DNA of 64,000 bases. Origin: Micromonospora cremea (GTDB lineage Bacteria; Actinomycetota; Actinomycetes; Mycobacteriales; Micromonosporaceae). The stretch's first letter is position 1, and each line of letters begins with the position of its first letter. The stretch covers positions 124,001 through 188,000 of the forward strand of contig NZ_FSQT01000001.1 of assembly GCF_900143515.1 (NCBI RefSeq), read 5' to 3'. Under the pieces are notes generated by a model. It ran no database searches. It saw only the letters and a list, made by a program, of their open reading frames with translations, and was not told the origin of the DNA. A program made the translations under genes and the position numbers. Shown in pieces: positions 53,603 through 61,970 of the stretch.

Positions 53603-54029
53603 GTTGGGTGCCTGATGGGTCACGGCGGACTGGGTCATGCCGGCCGCCCCTGCCAGCGCGGGCCTCATCAGCCGGGACCCTGATGACCCCGGCCAACGCG
53701 GCGTCGTCGTGTGGGAACCAGGCGAGTAGTTCGGCGGCGTTGGCCAACGTCGTTCGGCCGGTAAGGCCGCCACCTTGTCCCCGTCCGAGGAGGCTGGCGG
53801 TCTACGACTGCCGACAAGGTAATCCGCCGCAGTTCCAGCTTCGTTCGCCAGACACGGCGGCAGATGGAGATTGGCGGCTACCTACCGTGCTCGGTGGGTG
53901 ACATGCAGTTCGCTCCTGTCATGCCTAGCCGGGCCGGCAGCGGCGCGGGTGTGAGCCCCGAATTGGGGGAGCAGGCTGGGGGCAGCAGGGTGCACTGAAC
54001 GGCCGTGAACTGCGCCCAACGGACTGGTG
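53603..54029. other. gap, no firm gene
   Basis: A short minus-strand reading (LANAAELLAWFPHDDAALAG) looks protein-like but has no context. Otherwise it is non-coding. Confidence 0.35.
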
Positions 54030-56240
54030 TCAGGTAAGTCGGTGGTCTAGGGCGGTGTGACGGCGGCCGGCGCCGACGGTGCGGACGGCGGCGGCGAGGG
54101 CGCGACGGGAGCCGACGAGGACGACGAGTTTTTTGGCGCGGGTGACGGCGGTGTAGAGCAGGTTGCGTTGCAGCATCATCCACGCGCTGGTGGTCAGCGG
54201 GATGACGACGGCGGGGTATTCGGATCCTTGGGAGCGGTGGATGGTCATGGCGTACGCGTGGGCGAGTTCGTCGAGTTCGTCGAAGTCGTAGTCGATGCTC
54301 TCGTCCTCGTCGGTGCGCACGGTCAGGGACTGTTCCTCGGTGGACAGGGTGGTGACGACGCCGACGGTGCCGTTGAACACGCCGGCTTGGCCCTTGTCGT
54401 AGTTGTTGCGGATCTGGGTGACCTTGTCGCCGATCCGGAACACCCGCCCGCCCATCCGCCGTTCCGGTTGCCCGTCGCGGGTGGGGGTGAGGCGGTGTTG
54501 CAGCAGCCCGTTGAGGGCGGCGGCGCCGGCGGGGCCCCGGTGCATGGGGGTGAGGACCTGCACGTCGCGGCGCGGGTCGAGCCCGAACTTGGCGGGGATG
54601 CGGGTGCAGGCGACGTCGACGGTGAGGGTGGCGGTGGCGTCGGTGTCGTCGCAGGCGAACAGGAAGAAGTCGGCGAGGCCTTGCAGGAGGGGTGGTTTGC
54701 CGGCGTTGATGCGGTGGGCGTTGGTGACGACGCCGGACTGGGCGGCCTGGCGGAAGATCTGCGTGAGCCGGACGCGGGGGATCGTCGGGGCGGCGAGGAG
54801 GTCGCGCAGGACTTCGCCGGCGCCGACGGAGGGGAGTTGGTCGACGTCGCCGACGAGGAGCAGGTGCGCGCCGGGTGGGACGGCTTTGACGAGTTTGTTG
54901 GCCAGGATGAGGTCGAGCATCGACGCCTCGTCCACGACGAGAAGGTCGACGTCGAGGGGGTTGTCCCGGTCGTAGGCGGGCTCGCCGCCGGGGCGCAGCT
55001 GCAGCAGCCGGTGCACGGTGGCCGCGGGATGCCCGGTCAGCTCCGACAGGCGCTTCGCGGCGCGGCCGGTCGGGGCGGCCAGGATGACCTTGGCCTTCTT
55101 CGCGGTGGCGAGTTCGACGATGGAGCGGACGGTGAAGCTCTTGCCGCAGCCGGGCCCGCCGGTCAGCACGGCGACCTTGGAGGTGAGCGCGAGCCGGACC
55201 GCCTGCTCCTGCTCCGCGGCGAGGTCGGCGCCGGTGCGGGCTTTCAACCATGCCAGGGCTTTGTCCCAGTTGACGTCGGCAAAGTGAGGCAGCCGGTCGG
55301 CGTGGACTCCCAGCAGCCGCTGCAGCGATGCGGCCAGGGACTGTTCGGCGCGGTGGAACGGCACCAGGTACACCGCCGGCAGTGGCTCGCCGTCTCCGCC
55401 GGGCAGCACCTCGCGGACGACACCCTCCTCGGCGATCAGGTCGTCGAGGCAGCCGGCGACGAGGTCGCCGGGCACGTTCAGGATCTTGGTGGCGTCGGCG
55501 ACGAGCTGCGGGGCGGGCAGGTAGCAGTGCCCGGAGTCGGTGGCCTTCGACAAGGTGTACTGCAGGCCGGCCTTGACCCGCTGTGGGCTGTCATGCGGGA
55601 TGCCGACGGCCTGGGCGATGGTGTCGGCGGTCTTGAAGCCGATGCCCCACACGTCGGCCGCCAACCGGTACGGCTCGTTGCGCACCACCGAGATCGAGGC
55701 GTCGGCGTACTTCTTGAAGATCCGCACGGCCAGAGACGTGGACACGCCGACGCCCTGGAGGAAGACCATCACCTCCTTGATGGCCTTCTGCTCTTCCCAC
55801 GCGGCGGTGATCTTCGCCGTGCGCTTCGGGCCCAGGCCGGGCACCTCCACCAGCCGGGCAGGTTTCTCCTCGATGACCCGGAGGGTGTCAAGGCCGAAGT
55901 GAGCGACGATCCGCTCGGCGAAGACCGGGCCGATGCCCTTGACCAGGCCGGAGCCGAGGTAACGCTGGATGCCCTGGATGGTGGCGGGCAGCACGGTGGT
56001 GTAGGAGTCGACCTCGAACTGCCGCCCGTACTGCGGGTGCGACGACCACCGCCCCTGGAGGCGCAGGCTCTCCCCGGGCTGGGCGCCGAGCAGCGCACCG
56101 ACCACCGTCAACAGATCGGAACCGCGGTCGGTGGCCACGCGGGCGACGGTGTACCCGGTCTCCTCGTTGACGTAGGTCAACCGCTCCAGCACCGCGTCCA
56201 GTACCGCCAGGGGCGGGCGGGCGGGAGCGGTCACGGCCAC
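54030..56240 (-). CDS. RecD2-like SF1B DNA helicase
   Basis: This ~736-residue ATP-dependent RecD-like helicase has an N-terminal OB/tandem-HhH region (residues 1-200, with VKGIGPVFAERIVAHFG and VPGLGPKRTAKITAAW). The helicase core has Walker A GGPGCGKS (361-368), Walker B LLVVDEASMLD (~435), LVGDVDQLPSVG and LTQIFRQ, and the C-terminal block AYAMTIHRSQGSEYPAVVIP and LLYTAVTRAKKLVVLVG. It unwinds DNA 5'-3' in repair without RecBC. I place the start at GTG 56240 (AVTAPARPPLAVLDAVLERL); the longer frame opens in non-coding sequence. It is a housekeeping-type gene. Confidence 0.9.
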   Translation of the reverse strand: MAVTAPARPPLAVLDAVLERLTYVNEETGYTVARVATDRGSDLLTVVGALLGAQPGESLRLQGRWSSHPQYGRQFEVDSYTTVLPATIQGIQRYLGSGLVKGIGPVFAERIVAHFGLDTLRVIEEKPARLVEVPGLGPKRTAKITAAWEEQKAIKEVMVFLQGVGVSTSLAVRIFKKYADASISVVRNEPYRLAADVWGIGFKTADTIAQAVGIPHDSPQRVKAGLQYTLSKATDSGHCYLPAPQLVADATKILNVPGDLVAGCLDDLIAEEGVVREVLPGGDGEPLPAVYLVPFHRAEQSLAASLQRLLGVHADRLPHFADVNWDKALAWLKARTGADLAAEQEQAVRLALTSKVAVLTGGPGCGKSFTVRSIVELATAKKAKVILAAPTGRAAKRLSELTGHPAATVHRLLQLRPGGEPAYDRDNPLDVDLLVVDEASMLDLILANKLVKAVPPGAHLLLVGDVDQLPSVGAGEVLRDLLAAPTIPRVRLTQIFRQAAQSGVVTNAHRINAGKPPLLQGLADFFLFACDDTDATATLTVDVACTRIPAKFGLDPRRDVQVLTPMHRGPAGAAALNGLLQHRLTPTRDGQPERRMGGRVFRIGDKVTQIRNNYDKGQAGVFNGTVGVVTTLSTEEQSLTVRTDEDESIDYDFDELDELAHAYAMTIHRSQGSEYPAVVIPLTTSAWMMLQRNLLYTAVTRAKKLVVLVGSRRALAAAVRTVGAGRRHTALDHRLT

Positions 56241-56320
56241 TATGGTGCCGCCTCCAACGGGTGCGCTGCTACCCGGCGTCGACGTGACTGTGCCGTGTGG
56301 CGGTGGCGGCCAGGGGACGG

Positions 56321-56419
56321 TCAGGTTGCCGGGGTGGTTGCGCGGGCGAGGTAGTGCAGCAGGTCCTGGATCTGGTGATTCTCGGCCTCGGGGGACAGCG
56401 GCTCGTTCTCGGGCGGCAT
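56321..56419 (-). CDS. small hypothetical protein, 32 aa
   Basis: ATG 56419 opens a 32-codon frame, PPENEPLSPEAENHQIQDLL then HYLARATTPAT. It has coding-like composition and lies 80 bases upstream of, and in line with, the helicase gene. It could be a leader micro-protein or the tail of a lost gene. Confidence 0.35.
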   Translation of the reverse strand: MPPENEPLSPEAENHQIQDLLHYLARATTPAT

Positions 56420-56645
56420 GAACCGTCAACTGCGGGGCCTGGCCCTGTCACGGTTCGTGCGCCAGCGAATCACCACCTTCATCGCCAGACAGCGCGCCAT
56501 CGACCTCGAACGCCTCACCGATCTCCTCGAGGCGGGCAAGCTGACGCCCAGCATCGGCCGAACCTATCCCCTCGAGCAGGTCCCGCAGGCCATGCGCCAC
56601 CTCGCGGACGGTAAGACACGAGGCAAGGTCGCCATCACCATCTGA
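56418..56645 (+). pseudogene. zinc-type alcohol dehydrogenase/quinone oxidoreductase, C-terminal remnant
   Basis: The 75 codons match the end of an MDR-family NAD(P)-dependent dehydrogenase: LALSRFVRQRITTFIARQRA, then LERLTDLLEAGKLTPSIGRT, then YPLEQVPQAMRHLADGKTRG-KVAITI. The catalytic and nucleotide-binding domains are absent, so it is non-functional. Confidence 0.72.
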
Positions 56646-56979
56646 GCGCGAACCACGGCACGTCGAAGCACTGCCCACTGGATCGATCTTCCGTACGCCC
56701 AAAGCACCCTGTTTCGCTTCGCGGGCGCCATCGGATTCACGTAGCACAGCGTCGCACTCGCCCAGCGAACGACCAACCGTCCGAACGCAGCGGCAACCGG
56801 GCGGCCTCGCCACCACCTACCCGCTCAGGCCGGTGGTGGCGAGCCGGCGTTTGCGGTCGGTCTTCAGGCCTTCCCCCTCCGGCTCAACGGCGGTGTAAGC
56901 CCTCGAGAGTGCCGTGCGGCACGGCTGGGTGCTCTACTCTCGGGCGCATCCCCGCCGAGGGCCCACGAGGGGAGCTGTG
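56646..56979. other. gap upstream of the LuxR gene
   Basis: No gene is seen. The promoter of the LuxR gene should lie here, but no clear -35/-10 pair stands out. Confidence 0.35.
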
Positions 56980-59712
56980 ATGGCAAGCCCCCTGGTCGAG
57001 ACCAAGCTGTACATCCCCAAGCTCCGCCACAGTCTGGTGGCACGCCAGCGACTGAGCGAGCGCCTGAGCCGCGGGGCAGAGTCGCGGCTGACGCTCATCT
57101 CCGCCCCCGCCGGCTTCGGCAAGACGACACTGCTGAGCGCGTGGCTGGCCGCCTCAGGCGCTGAGCAACGGTCCGTGGCGTGGCTCTCCCTCGAGGAGAG
57201 CGACAGCCAGCCCGGCCTGTTCTGGACCTACGCGATCACCGCCCTGCAGAACGTCGTGCCAGGCGTCGGCGCCGGCGCGCTGCCGCTCCTGCAGTCAGCC
57301 CAGACGCCGATCGAGACCGTCCTCGCCACCCTGCTCAACGAGCTCAGCGCCGCGCCGAACGAGATCCACCTGGTGCTCGACGACTACCACCTCGTCGACG
57401 GGCCCAACGTCGAGACCGGCATGGTGTTCCTGCTGGAGCACCTCCCGCCACACGTGCACCTGGTGATCAGCAGCCGGGCCGACCCGGCGCTGCCGCTGGC
57501 GCGGCTGCGGGCTCGCGGCGAGCTGGTCGAGGTCCGCGCCGCCGAGCTGCGCTTCACCCTGGACGAGGTCACGGACTACCTCAACGAGGTCATCGGGTTG
57601 AACCTGACCGCGAACGACATCGCAGCCCTGGAGGGTCGCACGGAGGGGTGGATCGCCGCGCTCCAGCTGGCAGCGCTGTCGATGCAGGGACGAGCCGATG
57701 TCGCCGGCTTCATCGCCGGCTTCGCAGGCGATGACCGATACATCGTCGACTACCTGGTCGAGGAGGTTCTGAGGCGCCAACCCGACCATGTCCGGACCTT
57801 CCTGGTCCAGACCTCGATCTTGGACCGGTTGAGCGGTCCGCTGTGTGACGCCGTCACCGCGCAGCACGGCGGCAAGGCCATGCTGGAGTCGCTGGACCGC
57901 GCCAACCTTTTCGTAGTCCCGCTCGACGACAGCCGCCGGTGGTACCGCTACCACCACCTCTTCGCGGACGTCCTGCAGACGCATCTGCTGAATGAACGCG
58001 CCGACGAGGCCGCGGACCTGCACCGCCGCGCGAGCCAGTGGTACGACCAGAACGGTGAGCCGTCGCCCGCAGTTCGCCACGCCCTGGCTGCCGGGGACGT
58101 CGAGCGCGCAGCGGGACTGGTCGAGCTGGCGATGCCGGCTCTGCGCCGGGACAGGCAGGATCCCACGATCCGTGGCTGGCTCGACGCCATCCCCGACGAG
58201 GTGGTCCGGGTCAGGCCAGTGCTTGCCGTCGGCCTGATCGGCGCGTTGATGTCGGGAGGCGAGTTCGAGGGCATCGAGGATCGACTGCGGGACGCCGAGC
58301 AGTTGCTGGACAAACCCCCCACCGACCGCGCGGAGATGGTCGTCGTCGACGAGGAGGAGCTCCTCCGCCTCCCGGGGGTGATCCAGATGTACCGAGCCGC
58401 GCTGGCATTGGTTCGAGGCGACACACCCGCCACCATCAGGCACGCCCATCGTGCTATCGACCGGACGGCGGTCGACGACCACCTCACGCGGGCCGGGGCA
58501 TCGGCCCTCCTGGGGCTCGCGTTCTGGGGCAACGGAGACCTCGAGGCCGCGCATCAGGCCTACTCCGCCTGTGTCGAGGGGATGCGGCGGGTCGGGCACA
58601 TCTCCGACGTCCTCGGCTGCTCGATCACGCTGGCGGACATCCGCATCACGCAGGGACGCCTCGGGGAGGCGCTGCGCACCTACGAGCAGGCTCTGCAGCT
58701 CGCCTCCCACCACGGCGGACCAGTGCTGCGCGGAATGGCGGACATGTACGTGGGGATGAGTCAGATCGCCTGCGAGCGCAACGACCTGGATGCCGCCACC
58801 CAGCACCTTCGGCGCAGCCAGGAGCTTGGCGAGCACACCGGGTTGCCGCAGAACCCCTATCGCTGGCGAGTCTCGATGGCCCGGGTCCTGCAGGCCCAGG
58901 GCGATCTGCGCGGAGCACTCCAACTGCTCGAGGAGGCACAGCACGTGTACGTGGGTGACTTCTCCCCGAACGTGCGGCCGGTCCCGGCGTTGACGGCACG
59001 CCTGCTGGCCGTGCAGGGTCGGATCGGCGAAGCGCTCAGTTGGGCGCGAGAGCAGGGTCTGTCCGTCGACGACGACGTGTCCTACCTGCGGGAGTTCGAG
59101 CACGCCACCCTGGCCAGAGTGCTTCTGGCGCAGTACACGGCGCACCGCGCAGGAGCCTCCGCCACCGAGGCGGCCCGACTCCTGGAGCGCCTTCTGACGG
59201 CTGCGGAAGCGGGGGAGCGGACGGGAAGCGTCATCGAGATCCTGGTGCTCCAGGCGCTCACCCACCACGCCCGCGGCGACACCCCGGGTGCCCTGGCCCC
59301 GCTGGAACGTGCGTTGACCCTGGCCGAACCGGAGGGCTATGTCCGCGTGTTCGCGGGCGAGGGACCACCGATGGTCTCCTTGCTCAAAGCGGTCGCGAAA
59401 CAGCGGGTCTCCTGGGACTACGTTCGTCGACTCGTGAACGCCTGCGGCCACGCCGGCGAGACCCCGGTCAACCAGCCCCGGCGCCTCACACAGGGCCTCG
59501 TAGAGCCCCTCAGCGAACGCGAGCTGGAGGTGCTCCGGCTGCTCGGAACCGACCTGGACGGCCCAGCCATCGCGCGTGAGCTTGTGGTGTCCCTGAACAC
59601 CCTGCGGACCCACACCAGGAACATCTACGCCAAACTCGGCGTCAACAGCCGACGGGCAGCGGTGCGTCAAGCCGGGAAGCTCAACCTGTTGTCGCGCACC
59701 CGCGAGCGGTGA
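56980..59712 (+). CDS. LuxR family ATP-dependent activator (MalT-like)
   Basis: This 910-residue MalT-type regulator of the STAND class begins with LVETKLYIPKLRHSLVARQR, then Walker A SAPAGFGKTTLL (~45), Walker B-like IHLVLDDYHLVDG (~130) and WIAALQLAALSMQG. A winged-helix segment and ~400 residues of TPR-like helices follow. The C-terminal LuxR HTH reads LSERELEVLRLLGTDLDGPA, then IARELVVSLNTLRTHTRNIY, then AKLGVNSRR. ATG 56980 has GAGGGGAG upstream. It is followed, after a palindromic site, by two small genes that it probably activates. The inducer is unknown. Confidence 0.92.
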   Translation: MASPLVETKLYIPKLRHSLVARQRLSERLSRGAESRLTLISAPAGFGKTTLLSAWLAASGAEQRSVAWLSLEESDSQPGLFWTYAITALQNVVPGVGAGALPLLQSAQTPIETVLATLLNELSAAPNEIHLVLDDYHLVDGPNVETGMVFLLEHLPPHVHLVISSRADPALPLARLRARGELVEVRAAELRFTLDEVTDYLNEVIGLNLTANDIAALEGRTEGWIAALQLAALSMQGRADVAGFIAGFAGDDRYIVDYLVEEVLRRQPDHVRTFLVQTSILDRLSGPLCDAVTAQHGGKAMLESLDRANLFVVPLDDSRRWYRYHHLFADVLQTHLLNERADEAADLHRRASQWYDQNGEPSPAVRHALAAGDVERAAGLVELAMPALRRDRQDPTIRGWLDAIPDEVVRVRPVLAVGLIGALMSGGEFEGIEDRLRDAEQLLDKPPTDRAEMVVVDEEELLRLPGVIQMYRAALALVRGDTPATIRHAHRAIDRTAVDDHLTRAGASALLGLAFWGNGDLEAAHQAYSACVEGMRRVGHISDVLGCSITLADIRITQGRLGEALRTYEQALQLASHHGGPVLRGMADMYVGMSQIACERNDLDAATQHLRRSQELGEHTGLPQNPYRWRVSMARVLQAQGDLRGALQLLEEAQHVYVGDFSPNVRPVPALTARLLAVQGRIGEALSWAREQGLSVDDDVSYLREFEHATLARVLLAQYTAHRAGASATEAARLLERLLTAAEAGERTGSVIEILVLQALTHHARGDTPGALAPLERALTLAEPEGYVRVFAGEGPPMVSLLKAVAKQRVSWDYVRRLVNACGHAGETPVNQPRRLTQGLVEPLSERELEVLRLLGTDLDGPAIARELVVSLNTLRTHTRNIYAKLGVNSRRAAVRQAGKLNLLSRTRER

Positions 59713-59921
59713 CCTCGGCACCACACGCTCCAGGAGCCCGGCCGCGCGTCGTCGCCTGCCGGGGCGCCCACCTCGCGGTGGCCTCGATCCAATAGTTCAC
59801 CACGCTCGTCACCACACGTGGTGATGTCCGCTAATCAGGTCCGCTCCTAACGTGCGGTTATCCCGAAGGTCCGCCAAGCCGGCGGAGACCCCTGCGGACC
59901 CAGCACGGCAAGAGGAGCACC
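59713..59921 (+). promoter_or_regulatory. promoter region of the 59922-60981 pair
   Basis: It contains TCACCAC (59797-59803) and, six bases on, the palindrome TCACCAC-AC-GTGGTGA, a candidate site for the adjacent MalT-like activator. Confidence 0.4.
59809..59824. promoter_or_regulatory. palindromic activator site
   Basis: TCACCAC-AC-GTGGTGA has 7-base perfect arms, with a further direct half-site TCACCAC 12 bases upstream. It lies ~98 bases before the next start codon, the expected distance for an activator. Confidence 0.5.
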
Positions 59922-60209
59922 ATGAGCGACACATCAGCCGGGCACCCGGACAAGCCGGGGCGGTACGAGATCCGCATCAAGGGACACCTTGCCTCCCGCT
60001 GGGCCACCTGGTTCGACGGGATGACCCTCACCGCCAACAGCGACGGCACCACCGTCCTCGACGGCCCCGTCGCGGACCAGGCCGCGCTACACGGACTGCT
60101 GCACAAGGTGCGCGACATCGGTCTGCCGCTGCTCTCGGTCGCCCAGCTCGACACCGATCAGCCGACGTGCCCGCCACCGAACCCCGACGACTCACACCCA
60201 GGAGACTGA
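59922..60209 (+). CDS. conserved hypothetical protein, 95 aa
   Basis: This small cytoplasmic protein reads PGRYEIRIKGHLASRWATWF, then DGMTLTANSDGTTVLDGPVA, then LHGLLHKVRDIGLPLLSVAQ. Short beta strands followed by a helix match a widespread actinobacterial family commonly found between a MalT-like regulator and a DUF4386 gene. The start follows AAGAGGAGCACC. It is separated from the next gene by one base, so it is co-translated. The function is unknown. Confidence 0.75.
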   Translation: MSDTSAGHPDKPGRYEIRIKGHLASRWATWFDGMTLTANSDGTTVLDGPVADQAALHGLLHKVRDIGLPLLSVAQLDTDQPTCPPPNPDDSHPGD

Positions 60210-60210
60210 C

Positions 60211-60981
60211 ATGACCACGACCGTAGGAATCGTAGCGCCAACGCGAGTCCCGGTGGACTCGACGAGGAAGACCTCCCTGGTAGCGGGCGCGCTCTACCTG
60301 ATCACCTTCGCCAGCTCGATCCCCGCGGTGTTCCTTCTCAGTCCCGTGCTGAGCAACCCCGACTACATCGTCAGCGCCGGCGCCGACACCAGCGTGCTCC
60401 TGGGCTGCTTCCTCGACGTGGTCAACGCCCTCGCCTGTATCGGCACCGCCGTCGCCCTGTACTCGGTGGTCAAGCGGCAGCACGAAGGCTTCGCGCTCGG
60501 CTTCGTCACCACCCGCCTCCTCGAAGCCGCCATCATCGTGATCGGCGTCGTCAGCCTCCTGTCGGTCGTGACACTGCGGCAGAACCTGGCGGGAACGGCG
60601 AGAGCGGACGAGGCATCGCTCGTCGCCGTCGGGCAGTCGCTCGTCGCGGTCCGTGATTGGACGTTCCTGCTCGGACCCAACCTCATGGCAGCGCTGAACG
60701 CCCTGCTGCTCGGCACCCTGATGTACCGGTCCGGACTCGTGCCACGCCTCATCCCCACGATGGGACTCATCGGAGGCGTCCTACTCCTCGCCGACGTCAC
60801 CGCCATCTTCTTCGGCAGCTACGAGCTTGGCGCCCTGTGGCATGGGATCGCGGCCGCCCCGATCTTCTCCTGGGAGCTGTCGCTCGGCGTCTGGCTGGTC
60901 GTCAAGGGCTTCAAGCCCTCCCCGATCACCACGAACACCGTCCCGGCAGGCGCCGCGCACCCCTCCTTCCCGGTCGCCTGA
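60211..60981 (+). CDS. DUF4386 family membrane protein
   Basis: This 256-residue protein has about six hydrophobic helices. The N-terminal SLVAGALYLITFASSIPAVF, the central LLEAAIIVIGVVSLLSVVTL and the segment LVPRLIPTMGLIGGVLLLA are typical of DUF4386. It has an AGGAGA ribosome site in the end of the preceding gene. A strong stem-loop follows. It forms a two-gene unit under the upstream MalT-like regulator (inferred). Confidence 0.82.
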   Translation: MTTTVGIVAPTRVPVDSTRKTSLVAGALYLITFASSIPAVFLLSPVLSNPDYIVSAGADTSVLLGCFLDVVNALACIGTAVALYSVVKRQHEGFALGFVTTRLLEAAIIVIGVVSLLSVVTLRQNLAGTARADEASLVAVGQSLVAVRDWTFLLGPNLMAALNALLLGTLMYRSGLVPRLIPTMGLIGGVLLLADVTAIFFGSYELGALWHGIAAAPIFSWELSLGVWLVVKGFKPSPITTNTVPAGAAHPSFPVA

Positions 60982-61033
60982 CAACCCGCACCAGCGGGTG
61001 CCGCGGCGCTCCCGACACGGCAGCGCAGATCGC

Positions 61034-61068
61034 CGGAGCGGCCCACCGTGAATCGGTGGGCCGCTCCG
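61034..61068 (+). terminator. terminator after DUF4386 gene
   Basis: A 15-bp perfect inverted repeat (CGGAGCGGCCCACCG / CGGTGGGCCGCTCCG) with loop TGAAT. Confidence 0.8.
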
Positions 61069-61214
61069 CGCCCAACCAGAAGGTGCACGTCGCCCGCCCC
61101 CAGGGTCGGGCACCCCACGACCGCCCCGACCCGCCGACCCCGTGAGGAAGTTCCCCCGTCGAAGGTGGACCGTCCCTGGCGCCGGCCGCAACGCGACCGG
61201 TCCGCGAATGGATC

Positions 61215-61664
61215 GTGCTGGCTGCGGGCATCGCGGCCGTCATTGGCTCGTTCATACCCTGGGCGAAGGTCACCGCGCCGATCTTGGGCAGCATGTCGTT
61301 GTCCGGTACGGATGGGAAGGACGGCTGGATCGTTGTTGTACTCGGCCTCGTGGTGGCTGCCTACGGCGGGTTGAGTCTGCGGCGCCAGAGCGTGCCCATC
61401 GTCGCGCCGATCTTCGCTGGCCTCGCCGCCCTCGCATTGTTCGGAATCGGCGTGTGGAAGATTGTGGATCTGCAGGCGACAGAGGCGCAGATGCGGGAGA
61501 GCATGTCCGGTGAGGATGACCCGCTGGGAATCGGCAAGGCGATCAGCGCCGCCGCCCAGGTGAGCGTCGGTGCCGGGCTTTGGCTGGTCACGCTCGCTGG
61601 ACTGTTGGGCGCCGCCGCCACGGCGCTGGTCATGCTCAGCCGTTACCGCGCCGCTGCCAGCTGA
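61215..61664 (+). CDS. membrane protein, hypothetical
   Basis: The ~149-residue protein has three to four helices: LAAGIAAVIGSFIPWAKVTA, IVVVLGLVVAAYGGLSL, IFAGLAALALFGIGVW and a last helix near the end. A short extracytoplasmic loop carries SMSLSGTDGKDGW. GTG 61215 is the only in-frame conventional start. Protein-like reading begins earlier (RPVREWI from 61197), with no ATG/GTG/TTG back to a stop at 61143, so the original start may have been lost or be CTG. The function is unknown. Confidence 0.6.
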   Translation: MLAAGIAAVIGSFIPWAKVTAPILGSMSLSGTDGKDGWIVVVLGLVVAAYGGLSLRRQSVPIVAPIFAGLAALALFGIGVWKIVDLQATEAQMRESMSGEDDPLGIGKAISAAAQVSVGAGLWLVTLAGLLGAAATALVMLSRYRAAAS

Positions 61665-61970
61665 TGTGACAGTTGCAGGTGGCGTCGCCAGCGGCACGCC
61701 TGGGTGACCTGCCAGGTTCAACCGGGGGCCGAGAACCGCAGCTCAGGGCCCCGGGTTGTTGTGCCAGCAGGCCCAAGTCCGACGCTCAGGACCCCATTCC
61801 TCCAAGCTGTCAGCGACGCCGGTCGTTTCCTCGGTGCCGATGGCGCGTTGACCAGCGTGGGGGATCGTCCACCACGAGGAACCCCTGAGGGTTCGTTCAA
61901 TGACCCCGATGCCGGCCGCCGCGTCACCGCCCCCGTGTAGCGGCGCGCAGGGTTGGAGCAGTGAGGCCCC
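61665..61970. other. gap upstream of the kinase gene
   Basis: No gene or clear motif is visible. It probably contains the kinase promoter. Confidence 0.35.

Noticed and set aside
54057..56354. 765-codon open frame on the + strand across the helicase gene
   Set aside because: It is the antisense shadow of the RecD2-like helicase, which has all helicase motifs; the + frame is low-complexity Gly/Asp/Val with no family features.
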